Assembly: GCF_000196735.1 (NCBI RefSeq)
Contig: NC_014551.1
Location: 1,483,001-1,547,000 of the forward strand
DNA: 64,000 nucleotides
From: Bacillus amyloliquefaciens DSM 7 = ATCC 23350
GTDB taxonomy: Bacteria; Bacillota; Bacilli; Bacillales; Bacillaceae
Direction: 5' to 3'
Position numbers and translations under genes: made by a program. Of the stretch, positions 52,993 through 61,931 are shown one piece after another. Numbering within the stretch: position 1 is the first letter of the stretch; every line of letters starts with the position of its first letter. A model generated the notes under the pieces. It was not told where the DNA came from. It saw only the letters and a program-made list of their open reading frames with translations, and did no database searches.

Positions 52993-54321
52993 GTGGCATT
53001 TGAATTTAAACTTCCGGATATCGGGGAAGGTATCCACGAAGGCGAAATCGTAAAATGGTTTGTTAAGCCAAACGACGAGGTAGAAGAAGACGATGTACTG
53101 GCTGAAGTGCAAAATGATAAAGCAGTGGTAGAAATTCCTTCACCTGTTAAAGGAAAAGTATTAGAATTAAAAGTTGAAGAGGGAACGGTTGCAACTGTTG
53201 GACAAACGATTATTACGTTTGACGCACCTGGTTACGAAGATCTTCAATTTAAAGGAAGCGACGAATCCGGCGATGCGAAAACTGAAGCGCAAGTTCAGTC
53301 TTCAGCTGAAGCAGGACAGGACGTAGCGAAAGAAGAACGCGCAGCAGAGCCTGCAAAAGAAACCGGCGCAGGACAGCAGGACCAAGCGGAAGCTGATCCG
53401 AACAAACGCGTGATCGCTATGCCTTCCGTACGCAAATATGCCCGTGAAAAAGGCGTTGATATCCGCAAAGTTACAGGTTCAGGAAATAACGGACGTGTTG
53501 TAAAAGAAGATATCGACAGCTTTGTAAACGGAGGAGCGGCTCAAGAAGCGGCACCGCAAAAAACAGCAGCACCTCAGGAAACAGCTAAACCTGCAGCAGC
53601 TCAAGCTCCTGAAGGCGAATTCCCTGAAACACGCGAAAAAATGAGCGGTATCCGTAAAGCGATTGCTAAAGCAATGGTGAACTCTAAGCATACTGCACCG
53701 CACGTAACTCTTATGGATGAAGTTGACGTAACAAATCTTGTTGCTCACCGCAAACAGTTCAAACAAGTTGCTGCTGATCAAGGCATCAAGCTGACTTACC
53801 TGCCTTACGTCGTAAAAGCATTAACATCTGCTCTGAAAAAATTCCCTGTTTTAAACACATCTATTGATGATAAAACAGATGAAGTGATCCAAAAACATTA
53901 TTTCAACATCGGAATTGCAGCGGATACTGAAAAAGGCTTGCTTGTGCCAGTAGTGAAAAATGCCGACCGTAAAGCCGTTTTCGAAATCTCTGATGAAATC
54001 AACAGCCTTGCTACAAAAGCGCGTGAAGGCAAGCTTGCACCTGCGGAAATGAAAGGCGCTTCTTGCACAATCACAAATATCGGTTCTGCCGGAGGCCAAT
54101 GGTTCACACCGGTTATCAACCACCCAGAGGTTGCGATTCTCGGTATCGGCCGCATCGCTGAAAAAGCGATCGTCCGCGACGGTGAAATTGTAGCTGCTCC
54201 TGTCTTAGCTCTTTCTCTCAGCTTTGACCACCGTATGATTGACGGAGCAACTGCACAAAATGCGTTAAACCACATCAAGCGTTTACTGAACGATCCACAA
54301 CTTATTTTAATGGAGGCGTAA
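52993..54321 (+). CDS. pdhC: Dihydrolipoyl acetyltransferase E2 (PdhC)
   Basis: A 442-residue E2: lipoyl domain (1-80, lipoyl-lysine K43 in QNDKAVVEI), an Ala/Glu/Pro/Gln linker, peripheral-subunit-binding domain (about 132-168, [15 protein letters not shown]), a second Ala/Pro linker, and the catalytic domain (about 210-440) with the [10 protein letters not shown] active site. It forms the icosahedral core that transfers acetyl to CoA. GTG start after TAGGAGG. It has one lipoyl domain, as usual for Gram-positives. Confidence 0.98.
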   Translation: MAFEFKLPDIGEGIHEGEIVKWFVKPNDEVEEDDVLAEVQNDKAVVEIPSPVKGKVLELKVEEGTVATVGQTIITFDAPGYEDLQFKGSDESGDAKTEAQVQSSAEAGQDVAKEERAAEPAKETGAGQQDQAEADPNKRVIAMPSVRKYAREKGVDIRKVTGSGNNGRVVKEDIDSFVNGGAAQEAAPQKTAAPQETAKPAAAQAPEGEFPETREKMSGIRKAIAKAMVNSKHTAPHVTLMDEVDVTNLVAHRKQFKQVAADQGIKLTYLPYVVKALTSALKKFPVLNTSIDDKTDEVIQKHYFNIGIAADTEKGLLVPVVKNADRKAVFEISDEINSLATKAREGKLAPAEMKGASCTITNIGSAGGQWFTPVINHPEVAILGIGRIAEKAIVRDGEIVAAPVLALSLSFDHRMIDGATAQNALNHIKRLLNDPQLILMEA

Positions 54322-54325
54322 TGTT

Positions 54326-55738
54326 ATGGTAGTAGGAGATTTCCCTATTGAAACAGATACTCTTGTGATTGGTGCGGGACCTGGCGGCTATGTAGCTGCC
54401 ATCCGCGCTGCTCAGCTTGGACAAAAAGTAACAGTCGTTGAAAAAGGAACTCTTGGTGGCGTTTGTCTGAACGTCGGCTGTATTCCTTCAAAAGCGCTTA
54501 TCAATGCAGGCCATCGTTACGAGAATGCAAAACATTCAGATGACATGGGAATCACTGCTGAGAACGTAAAAGTTGACTTTACAAAAGTCCAAGAATGGAA
54601 AGCTTCTGTTGTAAATAAGCTTACTGGCGGTGTTGCAGGTCTTTTAAAAGGAAATAAAGTCGAAGTTGTAAAAGGCGAAGCTTATTTCGTAGACAGCAAC
54701 TCTGTCCGCGTAATGGATGAGAACTCTGCGCAAACATATACATTTAAAAACGCGATCATTGCTACCGGTTCTCGCCCTATCGAATTGCCAAACTTCAAAT
54801 ATAGCGAACGCGTTCTGAACTCTACAGGCGCACTGGCGCTTAAAGAAATTCCGAAAAAGCTCGTTGTTATCGGCGGCGGATACATCGGTACTGAGCTTGG
54901 AACAGCGTATGCAAACTTTGGAACTGAATTGGTTATTTTAGAAGGCGGAGATGAAATTCTTCCTGGCTTCGAAAAACAAATGAGTTCTCTTGTTACCCGC
55001 AGACTGAAGAAAAAAGGCAACGTTGAAATTCATACAAGCGCTATGGCTAAAGGCGTTGAAGAAAGACCTGACGGCGTAACAGTTACATTCGAAGTAAAAG
55101 GCGAAGAAAAAACGGTTGATGCTGATTACGTATTAATCACTGTCGGACGCCGTCCGAACACTGATGAGCTCGGTCTTGAGCAAGTCGGTATCGAAATGAC
55201 TGACCGCGGTGTCATTAAAACAGACAAGCAGTGCCGCACAAACGTACCGAACATTTACGCAATCGGTGACATCATTGACGGACCTCCATTGGCTCACAAA
55301 GCGTCTTACGAAGGTAAAATCGCTGCGGAAGCTATTGCAGGAGAGCCTGCTGAAATCGATTACCTCGGTATTCCGGCGGTTGTATTCTCTGAGCCTGAAC
55401 TGGCTTCTGTCGGTTACACTGAAGCACAGGCGAAAGAAGAAGGCATTGAAGTCGTTGCTGCCAAATTCCCGTTTGCAGCAAACGGACGCGCGCTGTCTCT
55501 TAACGAAACTGACGGCTTCATGAAGCTGATCACTCGTAAAGAAGATGGTCTTGTGATCGGTGCGCAAATTGCCGGCGCAAGCGCTTCTGACATGATTTCT
55601 GAATTGAGCCTGTCGATCGAAGGCGGAATGACTGCTGAAGATATCGCAATGACAATTCACGCTCACCCGACATTGGGCGAAATCACAATGGAAGCTGCCG
55701 AAGTAGCAATCGGAAGCCCGATCCACATCGTAAAATAA
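54326..55738 (+). CDS. pdhD: Dihydrolipoamide dehydrogenase E3 (PdhD)
   Basis: A 470-residue FAD/NAD disulfide oxidoreductase. FAD motif [10 protein letters not shown] (16-25), redox disulfide C47-C52 in [16 protein letters not shown] motif [10 protein letters not shown], and C-terminal HAHPTLGE with the catalytic His. It reoxidises lipoyl groups of PdhC and probably serves other 2-oxoacid dehydrogenases. The ribosome site GGAGG lies in the end of pdhC, 4 bp before. Confidence 0.98.
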   Translation: MVVGDFPIETDTLVIGAGPGGYVAAIRAAQLGQKVTVVEKGTLGGVCLNVGCIPSKALINAGHRYENAKHSDDMGITAENVKVDFTKVQEWKASVVNKLTGGVAGLLKGNKVEVVKGEAYFVDSNSVRVMDENSAQTYTFKNAIIATGSRPIELPNFKYSERVLNSTGALALKEIPKKLVVIGGGYIGTELGTAYANFGTELVILEGGDEILPGFEKQMSSLVTRRLKKKGNVEIHTSAMAKGVEERPDGVTVTFEVKGEEKTVDADYVLITVGRRPNTDELGLEQVGIEMTDRGVIKTDKQCRTNVPNIYAIGDIIDGPPLAHKASYEGKIAAEAIAGEPAEIDYLGIPAVVFSEPELASVGYTEAQAKEEGIEVVAAKFPFAANGRALSLNETDGFMKLITRKEDGLVIGAQIAGASASDMISELSLSIEGGMTAEDIAMTIHAHPTLGEITMEAAEVAIGSPIHIVK

Positions 55739-55758
55739 TCATTAATAAGCAAAGAAAT

Positions 55759-55789
55759 AGCCTCCGCTTTAAAGCGGGGGGCTGTTTTT
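55759..55789. terminator. Terminator between pdhD and slp
   Basis: AGCCTCCGCTTT and AAAGCGGGGGGCT form a continuous stem with one mismatch, followed by GTTTTTA. Confidence 0.82.
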
Positions 55790-56162
55790 ATTTTGCAAGC
55801 ACATGCTGCATGGGCTTGATGATATCCTCTTTTTTCTTTACGGCGCCTTCAATCTTCATGACAACATGCCGGTGATTGATCACCATTAAAGCCGGGAACG
55901 TGTTGATTTCTTCTTCCCAGCCCTTTCTGTTGTCATAAACCTTCATTTGATCGACATGATGGGGATATTTCTTTTCTAAATCAAGAATCGCGTCGTAGTA
56001 AGGGACTTCTTTATCTATATGATTTTCATCGGAAAAAAACAAGATTTGAGTGTGATGTATGCTGTCGATCCGGTTATTTTTGAATGGACTGACAGTAGAA
56101 ACCGAACAGCTTGACAGAACGAACAGCATCAAAAAAAAGGGAATCACCGTACGGTAGCGCAT
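55788..56162 (-). CDS. slp: Small lipoprotein Slp
   Basis: A 124-residue predicted lipoprotein, with signal peptide and lipobox LSSC (Cys 19). The mature part (QILFFSDENH, NTFPALMVINHRHVVMKIEG) has a thioredoxin-fold look with a cis-Pro-type FPALMV, but no CxxC. B. subtilis Slp is described as a small peptidoglycan-associated lipoprotein. Position after pdhD supports the name. Confidence 0.82.
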   Translation of the reverse strand: MRYRTVIPFFLMLFVLSSCSVSTVSPFKNNRIDSIHHTQILFFSDENHIDKEVPYYDAILDLEKKYPHHVDQMKVYDNRKGWEEEINTFPALMVINHRHVVMKIEGAVKKKEDIIKPMQHVLAK

Positions 56163-56409
56163 CTATCTTTCTCCTCTGTTTTATATAATATATTGGATCA
56201 TCCATTAATAAGGACTATATCAAGTGTATCACGAGAGGTGAAAAACCTAAGGCTTGTTACTTAATTGTTATATAATTGAAACCGTTTTTAATGAAGAAAT
56301 AATACGTGTGACAACTTCGGCCGCCGATGTGTAACAAAGGCACATTTGTTTTTCGTGAGAGCGCTGTTTTTCGTTATACTGTGGGCAAAACCATCAGGAG
56401 GGATTGCCA

Positions 56410-57213
56410 ATGTATAAAGCCGCTGCAGCAGTCATGTGTATGTGCTTCCTCGTCGGCTGCCAATCAAATGAAAAGACGCAAACAAACAATCGGCCCCATT
56501 CTCAAGCCGCGGTCGATCATGCCAAACAGGAAAACGATCATACAAAAGAGGAAAAGCAGAAAAAACAGAAGGCAGAGCCCCGTTACTATATCAACCCGAA
56601 ATCCTTTGCCGTGGAAAAACTGGATGACCAAAAAGACAAAAAACCGATCGCATTGTTAACGATAGATGATGCACCTGATCAGCATGCCGCTGAGATTGCG
56701 GACAAACTGCATGATCTCCATGCGTCAGCGATCTTTTTTGTAAACGGTCAATTTTTGAAAAAAGATGAAAACAAGAAAGCGCTTAAGCATATTCATGAGT
56801 TAGGGTTTATGGTCGGAAATCATACAATGACTCATCAAGATTTGAAAGACCTTTCCGAACAAAAACAACGGGAAGAAATCATCGGTGTTAATAAAGCGGT
56901 TGAGAAGGTAATCGGGGAAAAACCGGCATTTTTCAGGGCGCCTTTCGGAAGCAATACGGACTACAGTGACAAACTCATACAAAAAGAAGGTATGATGAAA
57001 ATGAACTGGACCTTCGGCTATGATTGGGAGCAGAAATATCAATCCAAAAAAGCGCTTACCGATATAACGCTGAGCAGCCCTTATCTGAAGGACGGCGCCA
57101 ACATATTAATGCATGACCGAAAATGGACGGCTGAAGCCATACCGGACATTGTAAAAGGATTGCGTAATAAAGGATATACCGTGATTGATCCTCGGGAAAT
57201 AAAAAGACCGTAA
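56410..57213 (+). CDS. Lipoprotein polysaccharide (peptidoglycan) deacetylase
   Basis: A 267-residue predicted lipoprotein: lipobox LVGC (Cys 17), a Gln/Lys/Glu-rich linker (20-60), and a NodB deacetylase domain (about 78-265). Motifs are TIDDAP (84-89; usual TFDDGP, both Asp kept), HTMTH (138-142), RAPFG (176-180), WTFGYDW, and ILMHD. It would remove acetyl from an envelope polysaccharide such as peptidoglycan N-acetylglucosamine outside the cell. The ATG at 56410 follows AGGAGGG. A TATACT -10 element is about 35 bp upstream. I do not recall a gene of this type at this place in B. subtilis 168, so no symbol is given. Confidence 0.85.
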   Translation: MYKAAAAVMCMCFLVGCQSNEKTQTNNRPHSQAAVDHAKQENDHTKEEKQKKQKAEPRYYINPKSFAVEKLDDQKDKKPIALLTIDDAPDQHAAEIADKLHDLHASAIFFVNGQFLKKDENKKALKHIHELGFMVGNHTMTHQDLKDLSEQKQREEIIGVNKAVEKVIGEKPAFFRAPFGSNTDYSDKLIQKEGMMKMNWTFGYDWEQKYQSKKALTDITLSSPYLKDGANILMHDRKWTAEAIPDIVKGLRNKGYTVIDPREIKRP

Positions 57214-57221
57214 AAAATAAA

Positions 57222-57270
57222 TGTGTTATACAATTTATCAGTTGACATATTAAATGTGACATAATAATAT
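57222..57270 (+). promoter_or_regulatory. SR1 promoter with two CcpN-type sites
   Basis: TTGACA (57242-57247) and TAATAT (57265-57270) are 17 bp apart. TGTGTTATACA (57222-57232) matches the recalled CcpN consensus TRTGHYATAYW at all 11 positions, and TGTGACATAAT (57255-57265) at 10 of 11, lying between -35 and -10. This fits repression by CcpN in glycolytic conditions. A weaker cre-like sequence ends in AGCGTTTTCA at 57301. Confidence 0.82.
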
Positions 57271-57326
57271 AATAACAACAAGTGAAAATTAAGCGTTTTC
57301 AAATTCTGAGAAATGGGGAATGAGAG

Positions 57327-57446
57327 ATGGGTACGATTGTTTGCCAAGACTGTAACGAAGCGATTCATTACTTCGAGGATGAGAAGGTAACGACGTTATA
57401 CGGAACATGCTGCGGACAATGCCAGTGTCATCTTGAAGAAGAGTAA
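57327..57446 (+). CDS. sr1P: SR1P peptide encoded by SR1
   Basis: A 39-codon frame beginning MGTIVCQDCNEAIHYF and ending QCQCHLEEE. It is almost identical to the recalled SR1P, which binds glyceraldehyde-3-phosphate dehydrogenase GapA and thereby promotes its contact with RNase J1. Cysteines form two CxxC pairs (C6/C9, C32/C34 region), suggesting zinc binding. The ATG is preceded by GGGG/GAGAG at suitable distance. It lies centrally in the RNA; rnjA, encoding the GapA partner, is in this window too. Confidence 0.93.
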   Translation: MGTIVCQDCNEAIHYFEDEKVTTLYGTCCGQCQCHLEEE

Positions 57447-57458
57447 AACGGCGTAAAA

Positions 57459-57490
57459 AGGCCCGAAACGATTTGGTTTCGGGCTTCTTT
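57459..57490. terminator. Bidirectional terminator between SR1 and speA
   Basis: GCCCGAAAC and GTTTCGGGC form a 9-bp stem with a 6-base loop, with TTCTTT downstream and, on the other strand, CTTTTT for speA. Confidence 0.85.
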
Positions 57491-57494
57491 ATGT

Positions 57495-58967
57495 TTATTG
57501 GATGGCTTTTTGCTCTTTGATGACTCTGATCATGTTAAGCGTTGCGTCTTCCGGACCCTGCACGGGAAGGCCGGCGTCCAGATTTTTGAAAATGTAGCTG
57601 ATATTTTCTTCCGTAATGATTTCGCCCGGAATAAAGATCGGAATTCCCGGCGGGTACACCATAACAAACTCTGCAATGATCCGTCCCGCGGATTCTTTTA
57701 ACGGGATGACTTCCGTATTTGCGTAAAATGCGTCTCTTGGCGTCATCGCTAACAGAGGAATTTCAGGAAGCAAAACTTCCGTCTGCCGGTGAGCGTACTC
57801 ATTGGCAGAAGCCTGCTTTGAAATGTCTGTAAGCGCGCTTACAAGACGGTCGGCATCCCCGGCTCTGTCTCCGGGTGTGAAAATACATAAGATGTTATAC
57901 AGATCGGACAGCTCGACTTCGATATTATATGATTCGCGAAGCCATTTTTCAACGTCATGACCGGTCAGGCCGAGGTTTTTGACCGAAATGATTAATTTAG
58001 TCGGATCATAACTGAAGGCAGCTTTAGACCCTGTGATCTCTTCGCCGACACAGCGGATGCCTTCAATTTGATTGAGACGTTCCCGTGTCTGATTCGCCAG
58101 CAGGATCGTATCTTCAAGAAGGCCGCGGCCTTCTGTAGCGAGCCGTTTTCTTGCGACATCAAGTGAAGCGAGAAGCAGATAGGATGTTGACGTTGTCGTC
58201 AGCATGCTTAGAATCGACTGCACTCTTTCTTTGGATACAAGGCCTTCTCTCACATTTAAAATGGAGCTCTGGGTCAGAGAGCCTCCCAATTTGTGCACGC
58301 TAGTGGCTGCCATATCTGCGCCCGCCTGCATGGCGGACAGAGGAAGCTTATCATGAAAATGAATATGCACGCCGTGCGCTTCATCGACAAGAACAGGCAC
58401 ATTGAAAGAATGCGCGAGCTTGACAATGCTGCTCAGGTCAGCTGCCACACCGAAATACGTCGGGTTTATGACAAGAAGCCCTTTTGCGTCAGGGTGCTCA
58501 GTCAAAGCCCGCTCGGCAGATTCAAGCGTGATGCCGTGAGAAATTCCGAGTTCATCGTCAATTTCCGGATGTATAAAAATCGGCACCGCTCCGGAAAATA
58601 CAATGGCCGTCATAATGGATTTATGGACGTTTCTCGGAATGATGATTTTATCTCCGGGTCCGCATACGGCCATTACCATCGTCATTATGGCGCCGCTCGT
58701 CCCTTGAACGGAAAAGAAGGTATGGTCTGCGCCGAATGCTTCAGCGGCCAGGTCCTGCGCTTCTTTAATGATGCCCTTTGGCGCATGTAAATCATCCAGA
58801 GGTTCAATATTAATTAAATCTATGCTTAACGCGTTTTCTCCGATAAATTGTCTGAATTCCGGATCCATTCCCGCGCCTTTTTTATGGCCCGGAATGTGGA
58901 ACTGGACAGGCTGTCTGTCCGCGTGCTTTTTCAGTCCGCTGTACAGGGGTGTTTCATGTTGCGGCAA
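57495..58967 (-). CDS. speA: Arginine decarboxylase SpeA
   Basis: A 490-residue Orn/Lys/Arg decarboxylase of PLP fold-type I. It has DEAHG at 195-199 and the Schiff-base lysine K226 in ATSVHKLGGS. It makes agmatine from arginine, the first step of polyamine synthesis. The start is the TTG at 58967, seven bases after AAAGGTGGG; the in-frame ATG seven codons upstream has no ribosome site and contains this one. It matches the recalled B. subtilis length. The neighbour SR1 controls arginine catabolism through ahrC. Confidence 0.93.
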   Translation of the reverse strand: MPQHETPLYSGLKKHADRQPVQFHIPGHKKGAGMDPEFRQFIGENALSIDLINIEPLDDLHAPKGIIKEAQDLAAEAFGADHTFFSVQGTSGAIMTMVMAVCGPGDKIIIPRNVHKSIMTAIVFSGAVPIFIHPEIDDELGISHGITLESAERALTEHPDAKGLLVINPTYFGVAADLSSIVKLAHSFNVPVLVDEAHGVHIHFHDKLPLSAMQAGADMAATSVHKLGGSLTQSSILNVREGLVSKERVQSILSMLTTTSTSYLLLASLDVARKRLATEGRGLLEDTILLANQTRERLNQIEGIRCVGEEITGSKAAFSYDPTKLIISVKNLGLTGHDVEKWLRESYNIEVELSDLYNILCIFTPGDRAGDADRLVSALTDISKQASANEYAHRQTEVLLPEIPLLAMTPRDAFYANTEVIPLKESAGRIIAEFVMVYPPGIPIFIPGEIITEENISYIFKNLDAGLPVQGPEDATLNMIRVIKEQKAIQ

Positions 58968-59145
58968 TTGTTTTCCCACCTTTATCATAATACCTACGGA
59001 TTAGTTTGTATTACATTCAATTTATTACCCGTTTTTTAAACGTAAAACAAATGAATTATATTATGAACTTGAAAGAATGTAAAGAACAATTTATGATCTA
59101 TGGAAGATGCTTATTTTGAGCAGGAATATAAAGGAGTGAAGACAT

Positions 59146-59412
59146 TTGGAATATCAATATCCGATGAATGAGGATTGGACGACAGAGGAAGCCGTGGATG
59201 TCATTGCTTTTTTTCAGCAGGTGGAAAACGCCTACGAAAAAGGAGCTGACCGAGACAGGCTTCTGAATGCGTACCGCCGCTTTAAAGAAATCGTTCCCGG
59301 AAAAGCGGAAGAAAAGAAAATCTGCAGTCGATTTGAAGCTGACAGCACCTATTCTCCTTACCGGACTGTGAAACAGGCGAAACAATCAGATCAAGCGGTT
59401 ATTAAAATGTAA
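59146..59412 (+). CDS. yktA: UPF0223 protein YktA
   Basis: An 88-residue helical protein of the UPF0223 family (EYQYPMNEDWTTEEAVDVIAFF). Function is unknown. TTG start seven bases after AAAGGAGTG. It is followed by a hairpin shared with the converging yktB. Confidence 0.88.
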   Translation: MEYQYPMNEDWTTEEAVDVIAFFQQVENAYEKGADRDRLLNAYRRFKEIVPGKAEEKKICSRFEADSTYSPYRTVKQAKQSDQAVIKM

Positions 59413-59444
59413 ACAAAGCGAGCCGTCAATCGGCCCGCTTTTTA
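59413..59444. terminator. Bidirectional terminator between yktA and yktB
   Basis: AAAGCGaGCCG and CGGCcCGCTTT form a stem with one mismatch and a 5-base loop, then TTATG. Confidence 0.7.
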
Positions 59445-59446
59445 TG

Positions 59447-60079
59447 TTATGAGACTTTCTGAGTCAGTGTGTATAAAAAGGAAAGCTTCCTAAAAGCATC
59501 TTCAATGGTTTGCAGGAATTCATTGTTGTTCATGTTTATCACGTCTTCTTTTGGAAGCTGGATACCGCACAAAAGCTCTGCTTTTTTTACTGTCTGCAGG
59601 CGTTCAAACAATGTTTTCAGCTGTTCCTGATCCATGTCGGACTGCTTGTACGCCCCGGGCTTCGTATGATCCGGCGACCATACAAAATGACCGGGAATCT
59701 GTTTTGTGATTTCCTCCTGCTTCGCCTCCAGCAATCTGCCGTATTCCTCTTTTATCGGAGATTCATAAATGATGGCAAACCATACAAACATATGGGTGTC
59801 CCATAATCCGATCTGAAAGTGGGGGAGCTTCTTATAGCCGCGTTTGCTGTTGGCAAAGGCAACCCAGCTGTCAGCAGGCGGGTTGACAGATCTTCTTGCG
59901 TGCTTGGCGACATGCGGGAACATTTCATCTCCGGTCAATGCCGACAATGTCGGTGCGAAATGCTCTCCTAACAGGGTCAGCTTCGGCCGGACTTGTTCTT
60001 TTAATACCTCCATGCGCGGATCTAAACCTTCTATTGTAAATGTGTCAAAGTCTTCTTTTGTAAAACGCATCTGAGTCAT
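59447..60079 (-). CDS. yktB: UPF0637 / DUF1054 protein YktB
   Basis: A 210-residue soluble protein of the DUF1054 family, with conserved [18 protein letters not shown] and the [19 protein letters not shown] segment. No catalytic assignment exists to my knowledge. The ATG follows AAGGAGG. The long divergent gap upstream (60080-60322) contains a GC-rich stretch and an A/T-rich stretch but no gene that I can support. Confidence 0.88.
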   Translation of the reverse strand: MTQMRFTKEDFDTFTIEGLDPRMEVLKEQVRPKLTLLGEHFAPTLSALTGDEMFPHVAKHARRSVNPPADSWVAFANSKRGYKKLPHFQIGLWDTHMFVWFAIIYESPIKEEYGRLLEAKQEEITKQIPGHFVWSPDHTKPGAYKQSDMDQEQLKTLFERLQTVKKAELLCGIQLPKEDVINMNNNEFLQTIEDAFRKLSFLYTLTQKVS

Positions 60080-60322
60080 CTTTTTCCTCCTTATCGTAAG
60101 TATTCATATTTTACCACAGCCGCCGCCGGCCGCAAAAACATTGAGAACGTTTCAGCAGAGAGGATCGGTGGTAAAAAACGAATAGGTAAACACACAATTT
60201 TAAGAATGTTGTTACAGCCGAATATAAGTTTCCATACGATATAAGAAGTATCATAAATGATTTGGAAAATTGGAAAATGGGATGCTTTTTTAACAAATGA
60301 TCTCTGGAAGGGGCGAAAGACA

Positions 60323-60511
60323 ATGAGGCAAGTGGTGAAGGAAGGATTCAGAGAGGAAAAAAATAACCGTGTAGCTGTCTGGAGACTAGAGGTTGATTAT
60401 GAATTGGCAACCCTGTATGAGGCCATGCAAAAAGAGAATGAAGATCAAATCGATCTCAGCAAAAGAAAACTGGAACGTCTCAGAAAAGAATGGATTCGTC
60501 TTAACGGATAA
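60323..60511 (+). CDS. ykzI: Small charged protein YkzI
   Basis: A 62-residue, highly charged, helical protein (MRQVVKEGFREEKNNRVAVW to LRKEWIRLNG). It agrees with the recalled B. subtilis YkzI, of unknown function. The ATG at 60323 follows GAAGGGGCG; the 22 codons upstream in frame have no ribosome site. A terminator follows the stop. Confidence 0.78.
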   Translation: MRQVVKEGFREEKNNRVAVWRLEVDYELATLYEAMQKENEDQIDLSKRKLERLRKEWIRLNG

Positions 60512-60517
60512 AGAATA

Positions 60518-60553
60518 GTAAAAACGAACCGCAAGAAATGGTTCGTTTTTACG
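60518..60553 (+). terminator. Terminator of ykzI
   Basis: GTAAAAACGAACC and GGTTCGTTTTTAC form a perfect 13-bp stem with a 9-base loop. Confidence 0.88.
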
Positions 60554-60644
60554 TGAGAAGGCATTTTTTTCATTTTCCTTGCTTTTTAATCGTCTTTATC
60601 AGTATGCTATAGAGTAAGCTATACATAGAAAAGAGGTACACGGT

Positions 60645-61442
60645 ATGACAAATTGGACGGAAATTGATGAAATCGCAAAACAGTGGGTAAAAGAAGCCGG
60701 AGCGAGAATCAGACAATCCATGCAGGAAAGCTTGACGATTGAAACAAAATCAAATCCGAATGATTTAGTCACAAATATTGATAAAGAGACGGAACGCTTT
60801 TTCATTGACCGTATACAGGGAACTTTTCCCGGACACCGCATCCTCGGAGAAGAAGGACAGGGGGATAAACTCCGCTCTCTTGACGGAATCGTCTGGATCA
60901 TTGATCCGATTGACGGAACAATGAATTTTGTCCATCAAAAGCGGCATTTCGCGATCTCCATCGGCATTTTTGAAGACGGAAAAGGCAAAATCGGCTTAAT
61001 TTATGATGTAATGCAGGACGAACTGTATCACGCATTCAGCGGAAAAGGGGCTTATCTGAATGACACGCCGCTTGCTCCTTTAAAAGAGGCTTCCATTGAA
61101 GAAGCGATTATTGCAATCAATGCCACATGGGTAACGGAAAACCGAAGAATTGATCCGAGTATTTTGGCGCCGCTCGTGAAACGGGTGAGAGGAACGCGCT
61201 CCTACGGCTCGGCGGCACTTGAGCTGGCCAGTGTTGCGACCGGACGCATTGACGCATACATCACGATGAGGCTTGCGCCGTGGGATTATGCTGCCGGCTG
61301 TGTGCTCCTGAACGAAGTCGGAGGTATTTACACGACCACAGACGGTGAGCCGTTTACGTTTTTAGAAAACCACAGCGTGCTTGCGGGCAATCCGGCGATA
61401 CATAAAATCATTTTTGGCGACTATTTACATGCTGACAGATAG
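60645..61442 (+). CDS. suhB: Inositol monophosphatase family protein (YktC/SuhB)
   Basis: A 265-residue member of the Mg-dependent, lithium-sensitive phosphatase family. Metal ligands are in GEEGQG (68-73) and DPIDGTMNF (87-95), and the C-terminal WDYAAG motif is present. B. subtilis YktC hydrolyses inositol monophosphate and may also act on other phosphates. The ATG lies after AAAGAGG. Its last 14 bp overlap the following acetyltransferase gene. Confidence 0.92.
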   Translation: MTNWTEIDEIAKQWVKEAGARIRQSMQESLTIETKSNPNDLVTNIDKETERFFIDRIQGTFPGHRILGEEGQGDKLRSLDGIVWIIDPIDGTMNFVHQKRHFAISIGIFEDGKGKIGLIYDVMQDELYHAFSGKGAYLNDTPLAPLKEASIEEAIIAINATWVTENRRIDPSILAPLVKRVRGTRSYGSAALELASVATGRIDAYITMRLAPWDYAAGCVLLNEVGGIYTTTDGEPFTFLENHSVLAGNPAIHKIIFGDYLHADR

Positions 61443-61881
61443 GGAGTTTGAAGAAGAGGATCTTGGATTTATGGAGCAGCTGGCGGCAGCACACCCGGTG
61501 TGGAAAGCCGAAGAATTCGGAACGAAAAATGCGGCGGAGTTTATGCTTGCGTACTCCATGTACAATGGAACGTGGCTTGTATGGGAGCTTGACGGCACTC
61601 CTGCCGCCGTCAGCTTTCATTTGGAATGGGCCCCTTCAAACGGAAAACCGTGGCTCGGAACTGTGGCCGTCGCTCCGGAGGCAAAAGAGAAAGGAATCGG
61701 GCGCGCGGTCATTGAAGAGATTGCCGGCCGGCTGAGAGCGGAGCATAAAGCGATGTTTACAGCCGTTCCCCTTGCCAGGCAGGAATGGGTGTTGTTTTTA
61801 AGCCAGTGCGGCTTTGAACAGCTGAAGCTTGAAAAAGACGATCGGGAAAAGACATATATGATCATGGTGAAGCCACTGTGA
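61429..61881 (+). CDS. GNAT-family N-acetyltransferase
   Basis: A 150-residue GNAT protein with acetyl-CoA-binding motif A, VAVAPEAKEKGIGRAVIEEI (residues about 80-99; the pyrophosphate-binding pattern reads KEKGIG rather than the typical Q/RxxGxG/A). Substrate is unknown. The ATG at 61429 overlaps suhB by 14 bp with only a weak ribosome site, so it is likely translated by coupling. B. subtilis has an acetyltransferase-like gene (ykzC) in this neighbourhood, but I am not sure it is the same. Confidence 0.82.
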   Translation: MLTDREFEEEDLGFMEQLAAAHPVWKAEEFGTKNAAEFMLAYSMYNGTWLVWELDGTPAAVSFHLEWAPSNGKPWLGTVAVAPEAKEKGIGRAVIEEIAGRLRAEHKAMFTAVPLARQEWVLFLSQCGFEQLKLEKDDREKTYMIMVKPL

Positions 61882-61896
61882 AATGTTTTTAGATAT

Positions 61897-61929
61897 AAAA
61901 AAGAGACCGGATTTCCGGTCTCTTTTCTT
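61897..61929. terminator. Bidirectional terminator between the GNAT gene and nprE
   Basis: AAAAGAGACCGG and CCGGTCTCTTTT form a 12-bp stem with a 3-base loop. Confidence 0.92.
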
Positions 61930-61931
61930 GT

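Larger units (their letters stand above)
57277..57490 (+). ncRNA. sr1: Dual-function small RNA SR1
   Basis: A transcript of about 210 nt runs from the CcpN-type promoter to a terminator at 57459-57490, between the deacetylase gene and speA. Position next to speA, the CcpN sites, the length and the encoded SR1P peptide identify it as SR1. In B. subtilis SR1 base-pairs with ahrC mRNA to block its translation, and encodes SR1P. Start and end are inferred from promoter and terminator. Confidence 0.9.

Noticed and set aside
55133-55726. 197-codon minus-strand frame opposite pdhD
   Set aside because: Antisense shadow of a highly biased gene; no start signals and no plausible domain.
58293-58790. 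165-codon plus-strand frame opposite speA
   Set aside because: Antisense shadow of a clear PLP decarboxylase, rich in His, Arg and Cys as is usual for such frames.
60080-60322. SigD-like promoter upstream of ykzI (GCCGAATA near 60220)
   Set aside because: The -10 has an extra base compared with GCCGATAT and no TAAA lies 15 bp upstream.
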